A DNA stretch of 64,000 nt, taken from Pseudeuparius sepicola (Eukaryota; Arthropoda; Insecta; Coleoptera; Anthribidae). A model generated the notes under the pieces. The model ran no database searches. It worked only from the letters and a program-made list of their open reading frames with translations, and was not told the DNA's origin. The stretch covers positions 40,365,500 to 40,429,499 of the forward strand of contig OY987302.1 in assembly GCA_963920635.1 (NCBI GenBank). Reading direction: 5' to 3'. Of this stretch, positions 56,945-64,000 are shown piece by piece. Both the position numbers and the translations under genes were made by a program. Each line of letters begins with the position of its first letter. The first letter of the stretch is position 1.

Positions 56945-58765
56945 TAATTTTTGAGAACAAAAAAATCTAGCATGACACCCATTGGAAAAGGAAGAAAATA
57001 TATCAAAAATAACAGAAAAAATAATTTAAGGGCGATTTGAGGTAGGGGGGGTTGTAGGGGGTGATCTTTTAGGGGTGGAAAACGGTTTGTCACCATTTCC
57101 GGCAAAACTGCAACCCCTCTCGAAAAAAGTTAAAGGGCAAAGTAGGCAATAAAAAGGTTTACAACTTTTGTATTTACACTTTTTTCACATAACCTCAAAA
57201 GATCCGCGAAAAATTGAAAAAAATGTTCCGCAAAATTTGGTGGAAACTTACCTTCTTATGTCCCGAATGAGCTGTATTTTTTTCGAATCAAACTATTTAT
57301 TTTTACCCCTTTTTTTTATTTTAAACCGAAAAAGTAACCTCATTTTCAATCGAAAATGCCCACGTCAAAAAAGCTACTTTTTAAAAAAAGTCTGTTAGCT
57401 TCTTGTTCGTTGAAACCTCTACTTTCTGATGGTGTAAAAAAATATACATCAATATGGAAAACTTTCTCAGAAAATGCAAAAAAAACGAAAAAACTCGATT
57501 TAAAAAATTTTGTTTAAACATTGTTTAAAATTTTGCGCTACTTATTGAAATTTGCACTTTAATTAGGTACTTGAAAAGTTTAAGATTCCATGTTATATTG
57601 ATAAACCAAGAAATTACAAATCGATATACAATGTGTCCCGGATAAGAATGAACATGCCATGGTGATCTTGCAAAGGGTGAGAGATAGAACAACGGTTAAA
57701 TGGGGAAAAAGTTGCGCAATTTTGAGGTCAATAAAATGGTACAAACAACAATCTCTGTTCGTTTTTGAGTTATTTTGAAAAAAGTTATATTTTGCATTTT
57801 CGATTTGATGATAACAACTTCAGAAAAAAATAAAATCGAAAATGCAAAATTTAACTTTTTTCAAAATAACTCAAAAACGAAAAGAAATATTAGAAATCTG
57901 TTTGTACCACTTTATTGACCTCAAAATTGCGCAACTTTTTCCCCATTTAACCGTTGTTCTATCTCTCACCCTTTGCAAGATCCCCATGCCCCCATGCTGT
58001 TCATTCTTATCCAGGACACATTGTATATCGATTCGCAATTTCTTCGTTTATCAATATAACATGGAATCTTACATTTTTCAAGTAATTAAAGTGTAAATTT
58101 CAATAAATAGCGCAAAATTTTAAACAATGATTAAACAATTTTTTTTCGAAATCGAGTTTTTTCGTTTTTTTGCATTTTCTGAGAAAATTTTCCATAGTGT
58201 TGTACATATTTTTTACACCATCAGGAAGTAGAGGTTTCAACGAACAAAAAGCGAACCGACTTTGTTTAAAAAGCAGCTTTTTTGACGTGGGTATTTTCGA
58301 TTGGAAATGAGGTTACTTTGTCGGTTTAAAATCAAAAAAGGGGTATAAATAAATATTTTGATTCGAAAAAATGACAGCTTGTTCGGGACATAAGAAGGTA
58401 AGTTTCCACCAAATTTCGTGGATTTTTTTTTGTGGGAGATAAAAATTAAAAACCAAAAAATCGCTTATTACAATTTTTCGCGGATATTTTGAGGTTTTGT
58501 GAAAAAAGTGTAAATACAAAAGTTGTAGATCTTTTTATTACGTACAATTTTGCTATTAAACTTTTTTCGATAGGGGTTGCAGTTTTGCCGAAAATCGTGA
58601 TAAACCGTTTTCCACCCGTAAAAGATCACCCCCTACAACCCCCGTACCTCAAATTGCCCTTAAATAATTGTTTCTGTTATTTTTGCTGTATTTTCTTCCT
58701 TTTCCAATGGGTTTCATACTGTTCTAAATTTTTTTCACTTTTTGCTATTTTCAAAGGCTTAGGCC
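56945..58765. repeat. 1.8-kb palindrome (long foldback)
   Basis: The left half 56945-57628 and right half 58024-58765 are inverted copies: GGGGTGATCTTTTAGGGGTG / ACCCGTAAAAGATCACCCCC, TTGTATTTACACTTTTTTCA and its complement, and TTCCATGTTATATTGATAAA and its complement. A 395-bp transposon (57629-58023) sits between them. Several frames of 60-110 codons on both strands are arm artefacts. Confidence 0.9.
57629..58023. mobile_element. TA-CAATGTGTCC foldback at the palindrome centre
   Basis: TA|CAATGTGTCCCGGATAAGAA at the left and TCCAGGACACATTG|TA at the right, with arms of about 180 bp sharing GTTAAATGGGGAAAAAGTTG. The ends resemble CAGGGTGTCC. Removing it with one TA leaves AATCGATATATATCGATT, a perfect palindrome, so the target TA was on the dyad axis. 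Confidence 0.88.
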
Positions 58766-58907
58766 CTGGCCTATTCCTGGATTGGGCGGATGAAATTTCA
58801 GCCGGAATCAGGACAACTACGGACCTGTAAATTCGGCCAGGAGTTTGAGGGTTCCTTGTTATATTATAAGTATTTTCGGCCAAAAGGAGCAGGTAATAGT
58901 TGTTATT

Positions 58908-59024
58908 TATGTCAGTAAAGTGATTCTTTATCGAACGAGTATGAGATTATGAGCCGAGCGAGCGAAGCGAGTGAGGCGAGTATCTAACAGGCGAGTTCGA
59001 TAAAGGCACTTTACTGACGTGGTG
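58908..59024. repeat. long-armed hairpin flanking GAGCGAGCGAAGCGAG tract
   Basis: GTCAGTAAAGTG...TTTATCGAAC at the left pairs with GTTCGATAAAG.CACTTTACTGAC at the right, and a GCGAG-rich tract lies between. A nearby TTTTATCGCCGACTGTAAA (59033) occurs inverted at 62392, so this may be one side of a larger interrupted element. Confidence 0.7.
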
Positions 59025-59233
59025 CAAGCAAAATTTTATCGCCGACTGTAAAAAATTAAAATTAAAAAACTGGAGATAGATATGTGTTATTTAACACAGT
59101 TTATTATGACAAAAATAATTTCAACTAAACCGTGCGGCGACGCGTCGTGACAGCGGCTGTCAGCGGCGAACGATTTTCCTCTATTGTCAAACGCTCATGG
59201 CTAAGTTGACAAAGTATAAGATTTTAAGTTCAT

Positions 59234-59270
59234 AAATCAAGCATTTTTAATAATTAAAAATGCTTGATTT
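59234..59270. repeat. perfect AT hairpin abutting the 59271 foldback
   Basis: AAATCAAGCATTTTTAA and its exact complement are separated by 3 bases, a 17-bp stem. It ends where the foldback begins. A second perfect hairpin (ATTTACCTGCCG stem, 60846-60875) abuts the other side. Confidence 0.85.
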
Positions 59271-60845
59271 AGTACAGTAACACTAACACAAAATTAGGCC
59301 AAACCCAAACATAAAAAAAAGTCCTTTCTAGAGCGAAATAGTTCCATACCCTCCTAAGAGTGAGTACTAAAAAGTTATACCACCACCAGCGTCGGGTTTC
59401 GGGGGGAGGGGGTGAAAAGGGCAGGAAATTCTTATTTTTCACAGTTTTGCGTGAATATCTAGTAAACTATGAGGTTTAGCGCAAACGTCATCCTATACGC
59501 AAATGATATATATTAAATTCCGAACAAGAATTGTTATATACAGAATTATGGTAAAGTGAACGGTTTCCATGATATGGAGGGGTAAAGATTTCTTTGTTTT
59601 TATTTCACGTAGTTTTTGTTGAATATAACCTCATAAGTATATGACTGTAAATATGTCCAATACAAGTTAGTAGCCTTAGTTAATTTGTACTCACTTTTTG
59701 CCCTCATTCATTATAGCGTTCTGATTTCCATTCGTTCTTTTATGTCAAATCATTCCCATATCTAATTTGTCCTTAGCTTGTAAAAATAAAGGAAGGCGTG
59801 AAATAGGAAGCTCATGTGAAAAACAAGAAAATATATATTAAACAATCCTCATCGTATGCTTCTGCAGAGATGGATGTGTCCAAAACTGCGAGTGTCGAAG
59901 AAGTGGTCTCAATTGTTCAAGTATGTGCAGCAATCGAGGCAGCAATTGCTTAGGACTTGCATGTCTCAATAGAGATACTGTAATTATCGACGACGATTTA
60001 AATGATGATTCTCAAGTGGACGAAGAACACGAAGATTTGTTTCCTCTCACCAGCCCGAGTGAACTATTTGGTGCTGACTGATAACGCAATTAATGATTCA
60101 CCTGAAACTTATAACCTTTTGTATCATTTTGATTTCCCTTTTCCCTCCCATTTTTCAATACAGATTGTTTAATATATTGTCTTGTTTTTCACATGAGCTT
60201 CCTATTCATGACTTTCTCATTTTTACAAGCTAAGGACAAATTAGATATGGGAATGATTTGACATAAAAGAACGAATGGAAATCAGAACGCTATAATGAAT
60301 GAGGGCAAAAAGTGAGTACAAATTAACTAAGGCTACTAACTTGTATTGGACATATTTACAGTCATATACTTATGAGGTTATGTTGTGACAAAAAATAACA
60401 ATCTATGGGTGTAATATGTATCTATATATGCATAGATATATCTATATATATTCTACATACATTATTCAGTTACTAATTTATACTGTAATCATTTTAAGTT
60501 TTTTCAACAAAAACTACGTGAAATAAAAACAAAGAAATCTTTACCCCTCCATATCATGGAAACCGTTCACTTTACCATAATTCTGTAATATAACAATTCT
60601 TCGGAATTTAATGTATATCATTTGCGTATAGGATGACGTTTGCCCTAAACCTCATAGTTTACTAGATATTCACGTAAAACTGTGAAAAATAAGAATTTCC
60701 TGCCGTTTTCACCCCCTCCCCCCAAAACCCGACGCTGGTGGTGGTGTAACTTTTTAGTTCTAACTCTTAGGAGGGTATGGAATTATTTCGCGCTAGAAAG
60801 AACTTTTTTTTTATGTTTGGGTTTTGGCCCAATTTTAGTGTACTA
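59271..60845. mobile_element. 1.58-kb foldback with coding exon in its loop
   Basis: The arms 59271-59843 and 60160-60845 are inverted copies: AGTACAGTAACACTAACAC... against ...TTAGTGTACT at the tips, and inside CCATGATATGGAGGGGTAAA, GGATGACGTTTG and TCATTCCCATATCTAATTTG with their complements. The right arm has extra sequence near 60400-60470. The loop carries a cysteine-rich coding end (59842-60081). Long arms around a coding loop suggest a deleted transposon that had its gene between long terminal repeats. Confidence 0.85.
59842..60081 (+). CDS. CXC-like cysteine-rich C-terminal exon, unknown transposon or captured protein
   Basis: An uninterrupted plus frame runs from after a TAA (59839) to a TGA (60079-60081), about 79 codons, with no ATG at its start. 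TTCTGCAG at 59859-59866 is a possible splice acceptor. The protein reads CFCRDGCVQNCECRRSGLNC, then SSMCSNRGSNC and LGLACLNRD: nine cysteines spaced like a zinc-binding CXC (tesmin/TSO1-type) or transposon CXC tail. An acidic tail follows (DDDLNDDSQVDEEHEDLFPL) and the end is SELFGAD. Intact codons over the whole exon, in decayed surroundings, suggest it was under selection recently. I infer the last exon of a larger protein whose earlier exons are missing here. Confidence 0.5.
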   Translation, partial: TILIVCFCRDGCVQNCECRRSGLNCSSMCSNRGSNCLGLACLNRDTVIIDDDLNDDSQVDEEHEDLFPLTSPSELFGAD

Positions 60846-60875
60846 ATTTACCTGCCGCAAATCCGGCAGGTAAAT
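60846..60875. repeat. perfect hairpin on the right side of the foldback
   Basis: ATTTACCTGCCG and CGGCAGGTAAAT pair perfectly around a 6-base loop. It directly follows the right tip of the 59271-60845 element. Confidence 0.8.
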
Positions 60876-61177
60876 TTCTTGATTTCACTGTAAAATAAAG
60901 CGTTTGTTTGCCTCCGGAAATCTGTATGGCCAGCCAGCAAAAAGACGTTTCTTCTACGTTGAATAGACGTACCGCATTACGTCGATCGACGAAAAGTTCG
61001 ACGCAGAAAACACGTAGAATCGACGGCAATATGTCACAGAGAATTTACGTGCTCAGCGACGTCTAATAAGACGTGCAAAATTACGTAATGACGACGTGTA
61101 ATAGGGCGTGCAAAATTACGTAATGGTGACGTCTAATAAGACGTGAAAAATTACTTAATGGCGTCGCAACGCATAGT

Positions 61178-61320
61178 GTTTGTTCAGCGAATGTTCGGCC
61201 CTACATCACAACTCCCGTCCTTGTCTTACTCGTGAATATACGATTGATATCGATCGTATATTCACGAGTTAGACAAGGACGGGAGTTGTGACGTAGGGCC
61301 GAACATGCGCTGAACAAACT
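61178..61320. repeat. near-perfect hairpin, arms of about 66 bp
   Basis: GTTTGTTCAGCGAATGTTCG, CATCACAACTCCCGTCCTTG and CTCGTGAATATACGAT are mirrored with about three mismatches around a TGATATCG centre. Arms this well matched in an old element suggest recent formation or conversion. Confidence 0.9.
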
Positions 61321-61949
61321 TTTATACTCAAAAGGGTTTGTTATTTGTAAATGAAATACATTTTTTAAGCAATATACGTTTATTATATTTTAAGTACCAA
61401 CAAAAACAATAAAAAAATAAATAAAAAACAATACAAAAACATAAATAAAATAGAATACAAGAGAAAGTATCTAATTCATGCTATTCCGGCAATCATCAGT
61501 GCGGTATAACATTAACGAAATCAGAAAGATAGGCATGATTTGGGAAGTAACACAATAATGAAGTCCAGGCAGGAGCTAACAGCAGCTTCAGTCAGCACAT
61601 GCTCTGGATTTGGGGCTTGTACTACCGTTGCCATGGAGGCAGCTAAAACAACCTATGTGGAAATATCCACAACACAAGTTATAATAACAATAGGGATAAA
61701 CAAAATGGTAGAAGGTAGTATTGAATTTTTCAGTATAAAATGGACAATTAAATCACTTTGAACAAGGAACCTTGAATTTGAGTGTCATTTGGATGATTAA
61801 TTTTATGCCAGGTGATTATGTTAAAATTTGCGTAATGTAAATCCATCATGGTGGCTAGAGAAGCGGTGTGGCATTGGGCTACATGTTTACTTTTTCTCGA
61901 GCTTTTAATACTTACATAGGGGATAATAGACAATAACAACTCACTCAAG

Positions 61950-62160
61950 TACTACATCGCGAAGCACCGGAACACCGGATCCACACAATAGCTAAGTTAA
62001 TAACAGGGAACGACGACACGTGCCCGCGAGAACAGATCCAGACAATAACGGCAACGGCGTGGCGTGCTGCGTTGGAGACCGGAAGGTGGAGACGGTGGAC
62101 GGTGCGGCGGCGCGGACTGCCGGTTAGGACGCGCACTGCGCAAGCGCAGGCTGCAGTCAT
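61950..62160 (-). promoter_or_regulatory. CpG-rich stretch inside the CCAGCCAGCAA element
   Basis: Much richer in GC and CpG than the rest of the element (GGTGCGGCGGCGCGGACTGC, CGCACTGCGCAAGCGCAGG). It sits at the right inner side, so a promoter firing leftward into the element is plausible. No TATA or start codon is assigned. Confidence 0.3.
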
Positions 62161-62385
62161 TATCACGTCTTCTCGACGTTAACTATCATGAGAATAAAAA
62201 CTATGCATAGAAGTAATTTATTTCGACGTAATTTCGACGTCTTATAACCTCCAATAATGGAACATACATAAACGACGCAAAATCGACGTCGATTCGACGT
62301 CCTATATTTTAAAAAATATGAGTAAACAGCTTGTCACCAATATTCGACGTCGTATTGACGTCAAGGTTATAGCGTTGCTGGCTGG

Positions 62386-64000
62386 GGTATAGTTTTACAG
62401 ACGGTCGGCGATAAAACATAATATTTATAACGTCCTATAAGTGCTACAACTTTATTAAACCAAAATTAAAGGCCTATAATAATTACAATCCACTAGTACT
62501 TAAAAACTATAGCTAAAAAGATACATGCAGTTACACCAGCGCTGCGTCCAGCGATATACTAATTTCTAGACTTTGGTTACACTTTTAAAAGCTTTGATGT
62601 GATACAGCTTTGTCTTTTGTTTTGGCAGCAATATTCAAACTTTTTATTTTTAAATATGCACCAATCTGAGACTGTTTTAACTTTTTTATAAAAATAAATA
62701 GTATATGGTGGCTAGAATAAAATGAAGAATTCAATTTTGAATGAAACGATTCCCAAGCGTTTGTAGTTCGTTTTGTCGTAGTATAGGCTTTTAGTCCGCC
62801 CATCATATATTTGATGGAAACTATTCAGGTGCCATATAATAACCTAATAAATTAATAGTCCGCGTACCTACGTATCCAGCAGTTCATTATTCGGTTTATA
62901 TGACACTGAATCGAATATAAAACAATATTCAACTTAAGATGGTTTTAAATAAGTAAGCTCAAAAGTGTGAATAAGCCATATTTACTTTCTTCAGAGTTTT
63001 TGTCTATTTATTTGAGTTAACCTTAAAGATTGAATTTTTCTGTACCACGCTTGATGTTAGTGAAATCTGCAACCATTTTCGTTTTTGGCAAAACATTTTT
63101 TAGTGCGATATGTGTATTGCTATTTAAAAAACTTCGAATGCCTCCATCGGTTCAAAAACTATATTAAAAAATTCCAAAATTTTCGATTTAAGTAATAAAA
63201 AAAGTTTAATGTATGTGTCAGTAGTCTTATTATTTAGTAACAGACAATATAAAAGAGGAATACACTTAGTGCCAATTTTCCAGGCACGAACGGCAAATAA
63301 ATATAAAAAACTTCGAACAAAAAGAAAATGCGGCATCCATATAGATATTATATAACATTCATTTTACATAGCGTACCTAGTGATATTTGTTTGGCAAGAA
63401 AAAACAATAATATTTTCAGTTGAACTCTTAAAAAATGTTCACCTGTTGTCGTTTTAGGAAAATACATGTCAACTAGAGTATGTATATTATGTATGTATAT
63501 TACTATAATATAGATATCTTCTGGCAGGGCTGGCAAGAACTTACGAAGACTGTTGTACACATTCCTTCTTATGACATTTATATCCGTGGTAATCAATTCT
63601 TCCGGTAAATTCGTTGAAAGGGCGCTTTTTATAATTTTTGAAGGTTTCTCTGATATGTCTGATATGTCCTATTCGAGTGACGAGCCACACTTTTACTCGC
63701 TACACTTAAAATCAAAATTTGGTCAAAAAAATGGTGTCTGTGGGTTTATGTGTATTTGCGTTCTTTCGATAATTTTTAACGTTATTATAAAAAGGGGGTG
63801 ATTGAAAAGGGTTACAATTAGATGAATTTGAAAATAGCGAGTATATATGTCGTTTTCAATGTTTTCGGGTCAAGGAATTTGATTTGGCTTTATTTTGAAA
63901 AAAAAAACTGTTTGAGAATAATTATTAGGGAATTACCATTAATTAAGCAAACATGATGAATGTAGTGATTCCATTGGCAGCGGTTTTTTATTGATAGAGA
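62386..64000. other. unassigned AT-rich sequence
   Basis: No gene, RNA or firm repeat is recognised beyond the TTTTACAGACGGTCGGCGAT block at 62392 (inverted partner near 59033). Open frames at 62585, 63124, 63348 and 63553 lack domain or splice support. Confidence 0.4.

Larger units (their letters stand above)
60930..62385. mobile_element. 1.46-kb DNA transposon, CCAGCCAGCAA termini, ACGTC-rich ends
   Basis: CCAGCCAGCAA (60930-60940) and TTGCTGGCTGG (62375-62385) are exact inverted ends. Both subterminal regions (60940-61165 and 62160-62370) are dense in ACGTC / TTCGACGT words, up to one per 15 bases, likely transposase binding sites. A large hairpin (61178-61320) is nested on the left. 61950-62160 is GC- and CpG-rich like a promoter. 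Plus and minus frames inside have no recognised domain. GTAT occurs near both ends outside, but no duplication is proved. Confidence 0.85.

Noticed and set aside
1..64000. CRISPR array, rRNA genes, bacterial or phage gene clusters
   Set aside because: No regularly spaced short repeats with unique spacers, no conserved rRNA blocks and no dense ORF organisation; splice-like signals and TE types are eukaryotic.

Overview
This is nuclear DNA from a eukaryote, almost certainly an arthropod and most likely an insect. It is AT-rich, nearly gene-free, and packed with nested transposable-element remains. Recurrent GTAGGTACCTAC-type words, many short elements ending TA-CAGGGTG...CACCCTG-TA, hAT copies, Penelope-like elements and candidate GT/AG introns all fit an insect. 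The lineage (hemipteran, lepidopteran or other) cannot be fixed by eye. There are no operons, no rRNA, no CRISPR array and no intact long gene. Most open frames are chance frames or run through the arms of inverted repeats.

Layout. 0-8.5 kb: repeat-family copies, a 117-bp tandem repeat, hairpins and a foldback (7439-8248). 8.5-10.3 kb: a decayed Penelope-like GIY-YIG region, then a CAGGGTG foldback. 10.3-17 kb: mostly unassigned, with three weak candidate exons (12267, 15731, 16371). 17-31.1 kb: a hAT element with a perfect 8-bp target duplication and a CAGGGTG element nested in it (18117-19493); a 1.44-kb Tc1/mariner-type element with arms of about 0.5 kb and transposase remains in its loop (21475-22918); a near-perfect 330-bp palindrome; a 122-bp tandem array; and a second hAT with its transposase C-terminus (30065-30864). 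31-40 kb: sparse, with a hAT MITE carrying a perfect target duplication, a GGAATT-rich element and one CpG-rich island. 40-47 kb: palindromic CAGGGTG elements, one of which (42241-47062) is split by a 3.7-kb element with CCCACTAAGAA termini. That element contains the best gene-like structure in the window, three in-phase exons for a 91-residue protein with a signal peptide. 47-53.6 kb: a head-to-head pair of Penelope-like elements with hammerhead-like motifs at both outer ends. 53.8-62.4 kb: an element with THAP-domain remains, repeat copies, a 1.8-kb palindrome with a transposon at its exact centre, a foldback whose loop holds a cysteine-rich (CXC-like) coding end, and an element with ACGTC-rich ends. 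62.4-64 kb: nothing recognised.

How it fits together (inference). The TA-CAGGGTG elements are probably non-autonomous relatives of a Tc1/mariner-type transposon with very long inverted repeats; the 21475-22918 copy keeps a piece of that transposase. hAT, P/THAP-like and Penelope-like enzymes probably mobilised most of the rest. The items most worth follow-up are the spliced secreted-protein candidate inside the CCCACTAAGAA element, the 346-bp palindromic insertion carrying two opposed hammerhead-like motifs with 12-bp target duplications, and the CXC-like exon in the loop of the 59271-60845 foldback.
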